Assembly: GCF_014337195.1 (NCBI RefSeq)
Contig: NZ_CP060634.1
Coordinates: 1-64,000, forward strand
DNA from: Qiania dongpingensis
GTDB taxonomy: Bacteria > Bacillota > Clostridia > Lachnospirales > Lachnospiraceae
Length of the DNA stretch: 64,000 nucleotides
Reading direction: 5' to 3'
The translations under genes were made by a program, and so were the position numbers. Below are positions 39,245 through 49,460 of the stretch, piece after piece (position 1 is the first letter of the stretch; every line of letters starts with the position of its first letter). The notes below the pieces were generated by a model. That model saw only the letters and a list, made by a program, of their open reading frames with translations. It did no database searches and was not told where the DNA came from.

Positions 39245-39712
39245 ATGAAGTGTCCGTTCTGTAATAACGAGAACATCAAGGTGATCGATTCCAGGCCTGC
39301 AGAGGACAATAACGCCATCCGGCGGAGGCGTCAGTGCGAGGCCTGCGGACGGAGATTTACCACCTATGAAAAGATCGAGACGATTCCGCTGATGGTGGTC
39401 AAAAAGGATGACACCAGACAGGCCTATGACCGTGCGAAAATCGAGGCTGGAGTGCTGCTGGCATGCCATAAAAGGCCGGTATCCACCCAGGATATCAATC
39501 GCTTGGTGGACGAAGTGGAGAATGAAATCTTCAATTCGGAAGAAAAAGAGATCACCACCACCAGGATCGGCAACCTGGTCATGGACAAGCTGAAACAGCT
39601 GGACGAGGTGGCGTATGTCCGTTTTTCCTCTGTATACCGGGAATTCAAGGATGTGAATACCTTCTTGAAGGAGCTGGAGAAGCTTTATAAAGGCGGGAAA
39701 AGGGAGCTATGA
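39245..39712 (+). CDS. nrdR: NrdR transcriptional repressor of ribonucleotide reductases
   Basis: A 155-residue regulator: zinc ribbon (CPFCNNENIKVIDSR to CEACGRRFTTYEKIE, 3-44) and an ATP-cone domain (about 48-140) that reads dATP/ATP levels. It represses nrd genes when dATP is high. Its stop overlaps the start of yqeG (ATGA), implying coupling. AAAGGAGGAT is well placed. Confidence 0.97.
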   Translation: MKCPFCNNENIKVIDSRPAEDNNAIRRRRQCEACGRRFTTYEKIETIPLMVVKKDDTRQAYDRAKIEAGVLLACHKRPVSTQDINRLVDEVENEIFNSEEKEITTTRIGNLVMDKLKQLDEVAYVRFSSVYREFKDVNTFLKELEKLYKGGKREL

Positions 39713-40212
39713 TGTTTGGACGATTTTATCCGGATGAATATGTGGACTCCTCCTACGGGATTGATTATGAGGCGTTATGGGCCAGAGGAATCCGGGGTCT
39801 TTTGTTTGATATTGATAACACGCTGGTGCCTCATGGAAAGCCGGAGACGAAGGATGCGGTGGCCCTTTTTGCCAGGCTCCATGACATGGGATTTGAAACC
39901 TGTTTGATATCCAATAACCAGGAGCCGAGGGTGGCGCCCTTTGGAAAGGCGATGAACAGCCGTTATCTGTACAATGCCCATAAGCCGTCCAGGAAAAATT
40001 ACAGGCGTGCCATGGAAGAGATGGGAACGGATGTTTCAACAACAGTATTTGTCGGCGACCAGCTGTTTACCGACGTGTACGGAGCCAAGCGCTGCGGGAT
40101 ATACAGCATATTGGTGAATCCCATCCATCCGAAGGAAGAGATCCAGATCGTGCTCAAACGGTATCTGGAGCGGGTGGTCCTACATTTCTACAAAAAATCC
40201 TTGAAAAACTAA
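39709..40212 (+). CDS. yqeG: YqeG family HAD-IIIA phosphatase
   Basis: A 167-residue HAD-IIIA enzyme with motif I GLLFDIDNTLVPHG (about 29-42), CLISNNQEPR as motif II, a conserved Lys in NAHKPSRKNYRRA, and motif III VFVGDQLFTDVYGAKR. It probably acts on a phosphorylated lipid or sugar. Tandem ATG codons leave the start at 39709 or 39712. It is coupled to nrdR. Confidence 0.93.
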   Translation: MMFGRFYPDEYVDSSYGIDYEALWARGIRGLLFDIDNTLVPHGKPETKDAVALFARLHDMGFETCLISNNQEPRVAPFGKAMNSRYLYNAHKPSRKNYRRAMEEMGTDVSTTVFVGDQLFTDVYGAKRCGIYSILVNPIHPKEEIQIVLKRYLERVVLHFYKKSLKN

Positions 40213-40229
40213 TTGATATAGTATAGAAT
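40201..40229 (+). promoter_or_regulatory. efp promoter
   Basis: TTGAAA (40201-40206), 17 bp, TAGAAT (40224-40229). The -35 lies in the last codons of yqeG. Confidence 0.7.
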
Positions 40230-40270
40230 TAAACAGATAGACAAGTTGAACTGAAGGAGGAATATCAGAG

Positions 40271-40828
40271 ATGGTATCAGCTGGCGATTTTAGAAACGGT
40301 ATTACGGTGGAAATCGAAGGGAACGTGTTCCAGGTCATCGAATTCCAGCATGTAAAACCCGGCAAAGGCGCAGCTTTTGTTAGAACGAAATTAAAAAATA
40401 TTAAGAGTGGCGGTGTGATTGAAAAGACCTTCCGTCCCACAGAAAAATTTGAAAACGCTCATATTGACAGGGCCGACATGCAGTATCTTTATTCAGATGG
40501 AGAGCTGTATTATTTTATGGACGTGAACACGTATGATCAGATTCCTCTTGGTCAGGATATGGTCGGCGATACGCTTAAATTTGTAAAAGAGAATGAGATG
40601 GTAAAGGTATGTTCCCATAAAGGACAGGTATTCTCTATCGAGCCTCCTCTGTTCGTTGAATTGGAGATTACGGAAACGGAACCCGGTTTCAAGGGCGATA
40701 CGGCTACCGGCGCGACGAAGCCTGCTACGGTCGAGACCGGCGCGGTGGTATATGTGCCTCTGTTTGTGGAGCAGGGGGACAAAATCAAGATTGACACCAG
40801 AACGGGCGAGTATTTATCCAGAGTATAA
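40271..40828 (+). CDS. efp: Elongation factor P
   Basis: A 185-residue three-domain factor that relieves ribosome stalling at proline runs. Domain I carries the loop [18 protein letters not shown], whose Lys near residue 32 is the usual modification site; domains II and III follow with the C-terminal [25 protein letters not shown] precedes the ATG. It has its own promoter and a strong terminator. Confidence 0.98.
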   Translation: MVSAGDFRNGITVEIEGNVFQVIEFQHVKPGKGAAFVRTKLKNIKSGGVIEKTFRPTEKFENAHIDRADMQYLYSDGELYYFMDVNTYDQIPLGQDMVGDTLKFVKENEMVKVCSHKGQVFSIEPPLFVELEITETEPGFKGDTATGATKPATVETGAVVYVPLFVEQGDKIKIDTRTGEYLSRV

Positions 40829-40850
40829 ATTCAGAATCAAAGAACAAAGG

Positions 40851-40880
40851 CACTTCGGCTGACAACCGAAGTGTTTTTTT
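40851..40880 (+). terminator. Terminator after efp
   Basis: CACTTCGG (40851-40858) pairs with CCGAAGTG (40866-40873), followed by T7. Long repeat copy C starts within a few bases of the T run. Confidence 0.93.
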
Positions 40881-40883
40881 GAC

Positions 40884-41392
40884 TGTCCGCTTGGGGAACC
40901 CCGGCCTCTGAATCGCCAGCGAACCGAAATCGTGACGCTCCGGAACTTCTGCCGGTATCTTGCCTGCCGCACCATTTCGGATGATTTCCGTTCCATTGAT
41001 TCCACAAAAGGATTGGATATCCACATGGCCCGCGCGCCTTATGGCTGCGGGCTGCGGTGGGCCGCCCCAATAGCTTTCAAGGCAATCGGAAAATACTTTG
41101 GTGCGGGAGGAGGAACAGGAGGAACGATCCGATTCCATCGTAAGGCGAGCGCCGCAAAGGCGTTAGCAGGATCTTCCCGGCCGCAGGGAGGTAAAAACCG
41201 AATTTCATGCAGGTTTTTATTGGAATCTGACATGGAAAAATATCGATTTATCCATGTCAGTTGGAAAGGACCGACTGGAGGCCGTAAAGATCCTGGTTAC
41301 GGCTGCCAGCGAGCCGCCTGGATGGAATCGGATTTCCTCCTGCTTTTAAAGCATACAAAGAAAGCTTGTCTGAAAGGTGTTCAAGGGTATAA
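40884..41392 (+). repeat. Long structured dispersed repeat, copy C (5' truncated, with internal inversion)
   Basis: About 510 bp. The 3' half matches copy D: core at 41006-41053, hairpin TAAAAACC/GGTTTTTA (41192-41219), hairpin CTGACATGGA/TCCATGTCAG (41227-41260). The 5' domain is mostly missing; a remnant around 40911-40955 is inverted relative to copy D, as if recombination had occurred between its inverted arms. The right end (TTGTCT, 16 bp, TATAAA) is promoter-like. No cloverleaf element is attached. Confidence 0.85.
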
Positions 41393-41396
41393 ATAA

Positions 41397-41443
41397 AAGA
41401 CCTGCAGTCCCTTCTCTGTTCGAGAGACGGCGCCGCAGGTCTT
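41397..41443 (-). terminator. Terminator of the cupin-like gene
   Basis: AAGACCTGC (41397-41405) pairs with GCAGGTCTT (41435-41443). Read on the minus strand, the stem is followed by a U-rich TTTATTTAT stretch that overlaps the last bases of repeat copy C. Confidence 0.75.
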
Positions 41444-41473
41444 ATGCTAGTATCACATTTGGATATGACTAGA

Positions 41474-41926
41474 TCATTCTCCGCAGATCATTTCGGGCAG
41501 GTCCATCCTGGGAGCTTCCTGTACCGGAGAGACCACAACGGCCTTGAAGGTACATCCTTCGGCTACCGCTACGAAGTGGCCTTTTCCAGCAGCGATATCC
41601 AGCTGAACTCCTGCGGGGATACGAACCATCTGAGCGGTATCCATGGCGGGTTTTCCGTCAACGATATCGATGAACAGCATCAGAGCGGTTCCTTCAAAGA
41701 AATAGAACTGCTCTGCGTCCTCATGAAATTCAATCACGTCGAAGTTGGGAGTATGGTGCCATCCCTGAAGTACGCCGGACATGATGTTTCCGGTCTTGAA
41801 TCCGGTCACGACAGGAAAAGCGGTCCACTCGAAGAAATTTTCCTTATAAGCTTCACATGTGTCAGTGAAAGCCACATTTACTCCTTTAATGGTTACATCC
41901 TTTAAATCCTGAATCTTTACGTTCAT
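41474..41926 (-). CDS. Cupin-like (ureidoglycolate lyase-fold) protein
   Basis: A 150-residue single-domain beta-barrel protein. HHTPNFDVIEFHEDAEQFYFFEG and VRIPAGVQLDIAAGKGHFVAV look like the two cupin-type motifs, closest in style to ureidoglycolate lyase-like proteins. A small-molecule isomerase, lyase or sugar-binding role is possible; no ureide genes flank it. CGGAGGAT precedes the ATG on the minus strand. It stands alone between repeat copy C and argS. Confidence 0.65.
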   Translation of the reverse strand: MNVKIQDLKDVTIKGVNVAFTDTCEAYKENFFEWTAFPVVTGFKTGNIMSGVLQGWHHTPNFDVIEFHEDAEQFYFFEGTALMLFIDIVDGKPAMDTAQMVRIPAGVQLDIAAGKGHFVAVAEGCTFKAVVVSPVQEAPRMDLPEMICGE

Positions 41927-42086
41927 ATTAATATCCTCCGTTTTATTTTATACCTTTAAACAGTATAACACCCCAGGACAGGATTGAAAAGATAAAATGC
42001 TGGATTTTTTGGGGAATACATATTATAATATATCGGATAGGCTAAATGAAAAAAACAGGAAAAATCATTGAAACCGAGGAGGAACC

Positions 42087-43856
42087 ATGAAGAAACTGAT
42101 TGATTTGATAACAGAGACCGTAGAGCAGGGATTTGAGGCCTGCGGATATGAGGGGTCACTGGGCAAGGTGACGCTGTCCAACCGTCCGGACCTTTGTGAA
42201 TATCAGTGTAACGGCGCCATGGCCGGTGCGAAGCTCTATAAAAAGGCCCCCATCATGATCGCCGGCGATGTGGTGGAAAAGCTGAAGATCGCTCCGTGCT
42301 TCGAGGAGGCTGCCGCGGTATCTCCCGGTTTTATCAATTTAAAGCTTTCCAAAACATTTTTAGCGGATTATCTGGAGGAAATGGATCATTCGGAAAAACT
42401 AGGAGTGGCCTATGACGGTGATAAGGAGACAATCGTCATCGACTACGGCGGCCCCAATGTGGCCAAGCCTCTTCATGTGGGGCATCTCCGTTCCGCGATC
42501 ATAGGTGAGAGTATGAAGCGTCTGGGCCGTTTCCTCGGCCATGAAGTCATAGGAGACGTGCATCTGGGCGACTGGGGTCTCCAGATGGGCCTGATCATCG
42601 AGGAACTGAAAGAAAGAAAACCGGAGCTTCCCTATTTTGATGAGGCGTATACGGGGGATTATCCGGAGGAGGCGCCGTTTACCATAGGAGAGCTGGAAGA
42701 GATTTATCCGGCGGCCAGCGCTAAATCCAAGGCTGACGAGGCCTTTGCGGAAAAAGCCCATGATGCGACCTTTAAGCTGCAGCGTGGCGACAAGGGATAC
42801 ATGGCATTGTGGAATCATATTCTGAATGTATCTGTCTCGGATCTGAAGAAGAATTACGAAAAGCTGAATGTGACCTTTGACATCTGGAAAAAAGAGAGTG
42901 ATGCACAGCCTTATATCCCGGCTATGGTCCAGGAGATGAAGGAGAAGGGGTTTGCCCATGAGAGCCAGGGGGCCCTGGTGGTAGATGTCAAGGAAGATAC
43001 GGACACTAAGGAAATCCCGCCCTGTATCCTTCTAAAGTCGGATGGAGCCACTCTTTATTCGACGACGGATCTGGCCACGCTGGTGGAAAGGGAGAAGCTG
43101 TTTTCTCCGGACCGTGTGCTTTACGTGGTTGACAAGAGGCAGGAGCTTCATTTCACACAGGTATTCCGCTGCGCCAAAAAGACCGGGATTGTAAGGCCTG
43201 AGGTGAAACTGGATTTCCTGGGCTTTGGCACGATGAACGGAAAAGACGGAAAGCCCTTTAAGACCAGAGACGGCGGAGTGATGAGGCTGGAATATCTGAT
43301 AAAGGAAATCTGCGATGCGGTATATGAAAAAATCATGGAAAACCGCACGGTTTCAGAGACAGAGGCCAGGAAGACGGCTGAAGTCATCGGTCTGGCGGCG
43401 CTCAAGTATGGGGATCTGTCCAATCAGGCTTCAAAGGATTATATGTTTGATGTGGACAGGTTTATTTCCTTTGAAGGAGACACGGGCCCTTATATTCTGT
43501 ATACCATTGTCCGGATTAAATCCATTCAGGCAAAATATGAAGCACTGCCGGAACATTATACGGGAACGGTAAGGGTGCTTCCCGCGGCTTCCGAGAGTGA
43601 GAAGGCTCTTCAGATTGAGGTGAGCAAGGTTTCTGACGCTCTGCTGTCTGCATTTTCAGAACAGGCGCCTCATAAGATCTGCCAGTATATATATGACTTA
43701 TCCAATGCCTTTAACCGATTTTATCATGAAACAAAGATCATGGCGGAGGAAGACAAAGAGAGGCAGGCGGCATATATCCGGCTGCTGGAGCTTGTAAAGC
43801 GGGTACTTGAAACCTGCATCGGTCTTCTCGGCTTTGAGGCACCAGACAGAATGTAG
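42087..43856 (+). CDS. argS: Arginyl-tRNA synthetase
   Basis: A 589-residue class I synthetase charging tRNA-Arg. N-terminal Arg-tRNA additional domain (about 1-105), HIGH-type motif PNVAKPLHVGHLRSAI (about 120), a KMSKS-equivalent region near GKPFKTRDGG, and a C-terminal DALR anticodon-binding domain. CGAGGAGGA precedes the ATG. No T-box leader is visible in the 160 bp upstream, which has a TATAAT at a plausible distance. Confidence 0.97.
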   Translation: MKKLIDLITETVEQGFEACGYEGSLGKVTLSNRPDLCEYQCNGAMAGAKLYKKAPIMIAGDVVEKLKIAPCFEEAAAVSPGFINLKLSKTFLADYLEEMDHSEKLGVAYDGDKETIVIDYGGPNVAKPLHVGHLRSAIIGESMKRLGRFLGHEVIGDVHLGDWGLQMGLIIEELKERKPELPYFDEAYTGDYPEEAPFTIGELEEIYPAASAKSKADEAFAEKAHDATFKLQRGDKGYMALWNHILNVSVSDLKKNYEKLNVTFDIWKKESDAQPYIPAMVQEMKEKGFAHESQGALVVDVKEDTDTKEIPPCILLKSDGATLYSTTDLATLVEREKLFSPDRVLYVVDKRQELHFTQVFRCAKKTGIVRPEVKLDFLGFGTMNGKDGKPFKTRDGGVMRLEYLIKEICDAVYEKIMENRTVSETEARKTAEVIGLAALKYGDLSNQASKDYMFDVDRFISFEGDTGPYILYTIVRIKSIQAKYEALPEHYTGTVRVLPAASESEKALQIEVSKVSDALLSAFSEQAPHKICQYIYDLSNAFNRFYHETKIMAEEDKERQAAYIRLLELVKRVLETCIGLLGFEAPDRM

Positions 43857-43863
43857 GTGGGAA

Positions 43864-46800
43864 ATGATGACATTCTCCAGCGATACGATTCGCAGAAAAT
43901 CCAGAAGTGCACAGGAATACGAGAAAGGAAGGGAGCTTTTTCAGATGGGAAAGGTTCGCTTTCTCTCCAGCGAGAGCTTTTGGAAAGGGGAAGAGAATAT
44001 AAAAACATCCGTGGCGGACGGGAATAGGGTCTATCAGGTATCTCTGCTGATCAAGGGAGACTGCATTTATCAGGCAACCTGCCAATGCCCCGCCCATAAA
44101 GAATACAAAGGGCTGTGCTGCCATGAGGCGGCGGCAGCCTTTTATGCAATGGAAAAAAGGGAAGCAGAGGCCTCTCCCCATGTATCTACGCCACCAGAAG
44201 TCCGGCGGATGATCCACACGTATACCAGCCGGGAAATGACAAAGCTGATGGCTTCCAAAATGGAAGAGAAGATCCATCTGGAGCCGGTGCTCCGTGAGAA
44301 AGGCGGAATGCTCCGCATTTATCTGAAGGTTGGTATAAGCAGACTTTATCTGGTGAAGGATATGGCGGCATTTTCCGAAGCCCTGGAATGCGATGCATAT
44401 GTGGAGTATGGAAAGCAGCTGGGCTTTTATCACAGCCTGGAAGCCTTTGATGATGAATCTGCCCGGCTGGCTGAGGAGATAAACAGGGCTGTAGGAGAAT
44501 ACCGTTATCTTTACGAGAAGCTGAACCCCATAAGAGGGGCGATGATGCCAGTGCTCCGGGAACTGGAGCTTTCACCGGGAGCCTGTGACAGCTTTATGAA
44601 AGCGCTGATAGGACGAACGGTGGAATTTGAGACACAGGAAGGAAGCATAAAAGAGCTCAAGGTAAAAAAGGAGAATCCGAGACTGTTTGGCGTCATCCGG
44701 GCGCACGGAAGGGACGGGGCCAGAATCTCCCTTCTGGATGAGATTACGGTGTTTTACGGAAAAAGAAGGATGTACCTAATACGAGAGGATATTCTATACT
44801 GCTGTGACAAGGGCTGCACTGCCGTTTTAAAGGAGTTTTTGCAGGCCATGAGTCCGAGGAATGGAAGCAGAATCCTGTCTGTGGAAATGAGTGAAAAGGA
44901 TCTTCCTTCTTTTTGTGACTATGTCCTCCCGAGAATTTCAGGCTATGTCAGCCTGGAATCCATGGGCATAGATCTGGAACAGTACCATACGGAGCCTCTC
45001 AGAACGAAGTTTTACTTTGACAGTCCCTCTGCTGATGAGATTACGCTGAAGGCGGAATTCTGGTATGGCTCGGTTAAATTCACCCCTTTTGACAGAACGA
45101 GGTATTCGGAAGTGTTTCGTGACCAGGTGGGGGAACTGATAGTCGGTACTCTGATAAAGCAGTATTTTACCGGACGTTATGCCGATGACAGCTGCTTTAC
45201 CGTCAAAGGGGATGAAGAAGCCATGTTCAGCCTGTTGGACGGAGGAATCTCGGAGTTTGAAAAGCATGGAGAAGTATATTTAAGTAACGCGATGAAGGAA
45301 CGCAGGATACTTTCCGAGAGCAGGGTCTCAGTGGGCGTCAGCCTGCAGGGAGAGTGGCTGAATCTGCAAGTGGATACAGGCGGGCTCTCTTCTTCAGAGC
45401 TGTCGGAGATATTGTCCGCCTATCGTCAGAAACAGACCTATTACCGTTTGAAATCAGGAGATTTTCTGAGGCTGTCCGAAACCGGATTCGGAACACTGGC
45501 TGAGCTGTCAAAGGGGCTGGCCCTGGATGATCGTCAGCCGCTTGAGGGCGAAATCCATGTGCCGAGATATCGGAGCCTCTATCTGGATAAAGTGCTGAAG
45601 GACGGAAGACATATTGATGTAAACCGGGACAGCGCTTTTAAATCCATTGTCCGGAATATGAATTCCGTGAGAGAAAGTGATTTTGAAGTGCCGCCGTCCC
45701 TGGGAGATATCCTCAGAGAATATCAGAAGCACGGATTCTTCTGGTTCCGCACATTGGATGTCTATGGTTTCGGAGGCATCCTGGCGGATGATATGGGCCT
45801 CGGCAAGACAATTCAGGTCATAGCCCTTTTGGTGGATGAGGCCAGAAAAAATCCAGATATGAAGGCGCTTATCGTATGCCCGGCTTCCTTGATCTACAAC
45901 TGGGAGAGTGAGCTGCGCCGGTTCGGGCCGAAGCTTACGGTGACCGTTGTGGCCGGTTCGGGAGCGGAGAGGGCGGAGCTCCTGTCCGTCGGACGGAAGC
46001 CTTCACAGGTATATGTTACTTCTTATGACCTTCTGCGAAGAGATACGGCGCTGTACCGGAGTATGGAGTTTCGTTTTCAGATTATCGATGAGGCTCAGTA
46101 TATCAAAAATCATGCGACGCAGAATGCGCGGGCGGTAAAACGGATCCGGTCGGTTACCAAATTTGCTTTGACCGGAACGCCCATTGAGAACCGCCTTGGG
46201 GATCTGTGGAGCATATTTGATTATCTGATGCCTGGCTTTCTATACAGCTATCAAAAGTTTAAAAAAGAATTTGAGGTGCCTGTGCTGCGGGACGGAGATA
46301 AGGCCGCTTTGAAACGTCTGCATCGAATGATTGGCCCATTTCTTCTGAGGCGCTATAAAAAAGATGTCCTAAAGGATCTGCCGGATAAATTGGAAAGCGT
46401 AGTATATTCCCGTTTGGGAAAGAGCCAGAGAAGTTTGTATGCAGCCAATGCCATAAAGCTAAAAAAGGAGCTGGAATCCTCAGGAGATGAGCAATATCAA
46501 AAGAGGCGGATACAGATTCTGGCGGAACTAACAAGACTGAGACAGCTTTGCTGTGACCCGGGTCTTTGCTATGAAGATTATAAAGGCGGTTCGGCCAAAC
46601 TGGAGACTTGTATGGAGCTGATTTTGGGCGGAGCGGAGTCAGGCCATAAGATTCTGCTGTTCTCCCAGTTTACTTCTATGCTGGATATCTTGGGAGAACG
46701 TCTTTCTAAAGAAGGAATCGCATATTATAAGCTGACGGGACAGACAGGAAAGGAGGAACGGATGGAACTTGTCAATGCGTTCAACCATGACGAGGTACCG

Positions 46801-47121
46801 GTATTCCTGATCTCCCTCAAAGCGGGCGGAACAGGACTTAATCTGACCGCGGCTGATGTGGTCATTCACTTTGACCCGTGGTGGAATCTGGCCGCACAGA
46901 ACCAGGCCACTGACAGAGCTCACCGGATTGGACAGAAAAAGGTAGTGTCGGTGTTCCGTCTCATAGCCAAAGATACCATTGAAGAAGGAATTCTGCGGCT
47001 TCAGGAAATGAAGAAGGAGCTGACGGATCAGGTGATCGAAAATGAGGCAGCTTCGTTCGGAAGTCTCAGCAGGGAGGCGCTGATCAAATTGCTGGAGGAA
47101 GAGGATGCTGGATTATATTGA
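43864..47121 (+). CDS. SWIM zinc-finger SNF2-family helicase
   Basis: A 1085-residue Swi2/Snf2 ATPase. N-terminal SWIM finger (ATCQCPAHKEYKGLCCH, about 75-91), a long SNF2-associated region, then the motor: Walker A DDMGLGKTIQV (about 645), DEAQ box IIDEAQYIKN, TGTPIENRLGDLW, and the helicase C motifs LFSQFTSMLD, SLKAGGTGLNLTAADVV and ATDRAHRIGQ. It moves along duplex DNA and may remodel transcription or repair complexes. The start at 43864 follows AGGTGGG; an in-frame ATG 57 bp upstream lies inside argS. Confidence 0.95.
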   Translation: MMTFSSDTIRRKSRSAQEYEKGRELFQMGKVRFLSSESFWKGEENIKTSVADGNRVYQVSLLIKGDCIYQATCQCPAHKEYKGLCCHEAAAAFYAMEKREAEASPHVSTPPEVRRMIHTYTSREMTKLMASKMEEKIHLEPVLREKGGMLRIYLKVGISRLYLVKDMAAFSEALECDAYVEYGKQLGFYHSLEAFDDESARLAEEINRAVGEYRYLYEKLNPIRGAMMPVLRELELSPGACDSFMKALIGRTVEFETQEGSIKELKVKKENPRLFGVIRAHGRDGARISLLDEITVFYGKRRMYLIREDILYCCDKGCTAVLKEFLQAMSPRNGSRILSVEMSEKDLPSFCDYVLPRISGYVSLESMGIDLEQYHTEPLRTKFYFDSPSADEITLKAEFWYGSVKFTPFDRTRYSEVFRDQVGELIVGTLIKQYFTGRYADDSCFTVKGDEEAMFSLLDGGISEFEKHGEVYLSNAMKERRILSESRVSVGVSLQGEWLNLQVDTGGLSSSELSEILSAYRQKQTYYRLKSGDFLRLSETGFGTLAELSKGLALDDRQPLEGEIHVPRYRSLYLDKVLKDGRHIDVNRDSAFKSIVRNMNSVRESDFEVPPSLGDILREYQKHGFFWFRTLDVYGFGGILADDMGLGKTIQVIALLVDEARKNPDMKALIVCPASLIYNWESELRRFGPKLTVTVVAGSGAERAELLSVGRKPSQVYVTSYDLLRRDTALYRSMEFRFQIIDEAQYIKNHATQNARAVKRIRSVTKFALTGTPIENRLGDLWSIFDYLMPGFLYSYQKFKKEFEVPVLRDGDKAALKRLHRMIGPFLLRRYKKDVLKDLPDKLESVVYSRLGKSQRSLYAANAIKLKKELESSGDEQYQKRRIQILAELTRLRQLCCDPGLCYEDYKGGSAKLETCMELILGGAESGHKILLFSQFTSMLDILGERLSKEGIAYYKLTGQTGKEERMELVNAFNHDEVPVFLISLKAGGTGLNLTAADVVIHFDPWWNLAAQNQATDRAHRIGQKKVVSVFRLIAKDTIEEGILRLQEMKKELTDQVIENEAASFGSLSREALIKLLEEEDAGLY

Positions 47122-48127
47122 CATGCACTGTGATACGCTTTTGGTATTTGCGGATGAGGGCGGAAGTCTCTATGAGAATCAGATGAAGATCGACATCCGG
47201 AGACTGAAGAAGGGGGGATGCCTTGCACAATTCTTTGCCATCTGGATGCCGGATGAGGATGCGAAAATCCAGGTAAGGAGCCTGCCGGAGAAAGACGAGG
47301 ACGGAAAATGCCCGGGATCAGAGCTGGCTTTATGGGATGAATCCTATATTGAAAAATTGATTTCCGGAATCAAAAGGGAGGTTTCTCTGCATGGAGACGA
47401 GATTGCGTTTGCCGGTTCCTATGGGGATTTAAAACGGAATGAAGCGGATAAAAAGATTTCCGCTTTCCTGACTCTGGAGGACGGCAGGGCGGTGGGCGGA
47501 GAGCTTGAAAACCTGAAGCGGTTTTATGACATGGGAATCCGGCTGATAACTTTGACATGGAATCATGACAACTGCTTCGGAAGGGCTAACTACAGGGACG
47601 CCGTCTATGGGAGCAAAGGCAGCGGCCTTTCCTCTTTCGGAAAAGAGGCGGTGGCCTATATGAATGATCTGGGAATGATCGTAGATGTGTCTCATCTGTC
47701 GGATGAGGGATTTCATGACGTGGCAGAGCTTTGCGCCAGGCCTTTTGTGGCGTCCCATTCCAATGCCAGAGCATTGGCGGACTGTTCCAGGAACATGAGT
47801 GACGGCATGATTCGTCTGTTGGCGGAAAAGGGCGGCGTCATGGGGCTGAACTTCGCTCCCGGATTTCTGGATGAGGATTTTTTCAGTGAACACAGCAGTG
47901 TTGTCCGAATGGCGGCCCATGCGCGTCATATCCTGGACTGCGGCGGGGAAGGCGTCCTGGCGCTGGGATCCGATCTGGACGGCATTACAGGAGATTTGGA
48001 GATCGACTCTCCGGATAAGATGTATCTTCTGTGGGAAGCTCTCAAAAACTCAGGCTTTACGGAACGCCAGCTGGAGCTTGTCATGCGCGGAAACGCAGAA
48101 CGGGTCATTCGGGATGCCATGGGATAA
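47105..48127 (+). CDS. M19 membrane-type dipeptidase
   Basis: A 340-residue zinc dipeptidase of the renal dipeptidase family. DMHCDTL (6-12) gives the first metal ligands; further His and Asp residues follow in VDVSHLSDEGF, ASHSNARAL and LGSDLDGI. It hydrolyses dipeptides, including D-amino acid forms. It overlaps the helicase gene by 17 bp, indicating coupling, and has no signal peptide despite the family name. Confidence 0.93.
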   Translation: MLDYIDMHCDTLLVFADEGGSLYENQMKIDIRRLKKGGCLAQFFAIWMPDEDAKIQVRSLPEKDEDGKCPGSELALWDESYIEKLISGIKREVSLHGDEIAFAGSYGDLKRNEADKKISAFLTLEDGRAVGGELENLKRFYDMGIRLITLTWNHDNCFGRANYRDAVYGSKGSGLSSFGKEAVAYMNDLGMIVDVSHLSDEGFHDVAELCARPFVASHSNARALADCSRNMSDGMIRLLAEKGGVMGLNFAPGFLDEDFFSEHSSVVRMAAHARHILDCGGEGVLALGSDLDGITGDLEIDSPDKMYLLWEALKNSGFTERQLELVMRGNAERVIRDAMG

Positions 48128-48240
48128 GTTTTACGGTTTCCGGCAGAGTTTTTCCATGATTGCTATGGAAGAATAAAGGGAATTGTGATAGAATGAATTC
48201 ATCTTGGATAAAAATAAAACGGTAAGGAGAAAGAGAAGGT

Positions 48241-49413
48241 ATGGATAATTTTACATTTTACAGCCCGACATATTTTGTATTCGGAAAAGGAAAAGAGAAT
48301 GAGACAGGCCATTATGTAAGGCGCTTCGGCGGCAGTAAGGTGCTCATCCATTACGGCGGCGGAAGCGTTGTCCGTTCCGGTCTTTTAGACAGGGTAAAGG
48401 CTTCTCTGGACAAGGAAGGGATTTCCTACATAGAGCTGGGCGGCGTAAAGCCGAATCCCAGGAGCGGCCTTGTATATCAGGGCATCGAGCTGTGCAAAAA
48501 AGAAGGGGTGGATTTTGTCCTGGCAGTAGGCGGAGGAAGCACCATTGATTCCTCCAAGGCAATCGCCATGGGGGCTGTTTACGACGGAGATTTCTGGGAT
48601 TTCTACGCAGGCAGGGCAGCTGCGGAGCGCGCCCTTCCGGTAGCGTCGGTCCTGACCATAGCGGCTGCCGGCAGCGAGGGCAGCGACGGTTCCGTGATCA
48701 CCAATGAAGACGGTATGTACAAACGGCCTTACGGAAGTGAAGTCATCCGGCCGGTATTTGCCGTTATGAACCCGGAGCTCACGATGACTCTGCCGCCGTA
48801 TCAGACGGCGAGCGGCTGTACGGACATCATGGCTCATGTATTTGAACGGTATTTTACCAATACGAGAAATGTGGAGATCACGGACCGGTTCTGTGAGGCC
48901 GTTTTAAAGACTATTATCAAGGAGCTTCCGAAGGTCCTCGAAGATCCCAATGATTATGAGGCCAGAGCCAATATCATGTGGGCGGGCACCATGGCGCACA
49001 ATGACATCTGCGGAGTTGGAAGAGAGCAGGACTGGGCGAGCCACAATCTGGAGCATGAGCTTTCCGCGCTTTATGACTGTGCCCACGGAGCGGGCCTGGC
49101 TGTGATGTTCCCCGCATGGATGACGTATGTGATGCCCCATGATGTGAACCGTTTTGCCCAGTTTGCGGTCCGCGTTTGGGGATGCGAGATGGATTTCGAA
49201 CATCCGGAGGAGACGGCCAAGGAAGGGATTGCCAGGACCAAGGCATTTTTCCATTCCATTGGCATGCCGACCTCTTTCGCGGAGCTGGGAGCAAAAGAAG
49301 AGGACATACCGAAGCTTCTGGATACTCTGCAGATCGACGGACGTACAGAGGGATTTTTTGTGAAACTGGGACGAAAAGAATGTGAAGAGGTTTACCGTCT
49401 GGCCTGCAGATAG
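48241..49413 (+). CDS. Iron-containing alcohol dehydrogenase (first paralogue)
   Basis: A 390-residue group III dehydrogenase. Nucleotide-binding GGGSTIDSSKA (98-108) and iron ligands Asp195, His199, His272 and His282 are present. It resembles YqhD/BdhA butanol dehydrogenases and should reduce aldehydes with NAD(P)H. The substrate loop reads GSEGSDGSVITN in place of the more usual GSEMN-type sequence seen in the paralogue at 50573, so specificity may differ. AAGGAG precedes the ATG. Confidence 0.93.
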   Translation: MDNFTFYSPTYFVFGKGKENETGHYVRRFGGSKVLIHYGGGSVVRSGLLDRVKASLDKEGISYIELGGVKPNPRSGLVYQGIELCKKEGVDFVLAVGGGSTIDSSKAIAMGAVYDGDFWDFYAGRAAAERALPVASVLTIAAAGSEGSDGSVITNEDGMYKRPYGSEVIRPVFAVMNPELTMTLPPYQTASGCTDIMAHVFERYFTNTRNVEITDRFCEAVLKTIIKELPKVLEDPNDYEARANIMWAGTMAHNDICGVGREQDWASHNLEHELSALYDCAHGAGLAVMFPAWMTYVMPHDVNRFAQFAVRVWGCEMDFEHPEETAKEGIARTKAFFHSIGMPTSFAELGAKEEDIPKLLDTLQIDGRTEGFFVKLGRKECEEVYRLACR

Positions 49414-49460
49414 AGACTTGACAGGAATGATGAAAGCCGGATGAGAAGGGCGGGAGAGAG

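Noticed and set aside
41927..42086. T-box leader for argS (and likewise before gltX and metY)
   Set aside because: No T-box sequence, specifier stem or terminator/antiterminator is visible; gaps before gltX and metY are under 40 bp.
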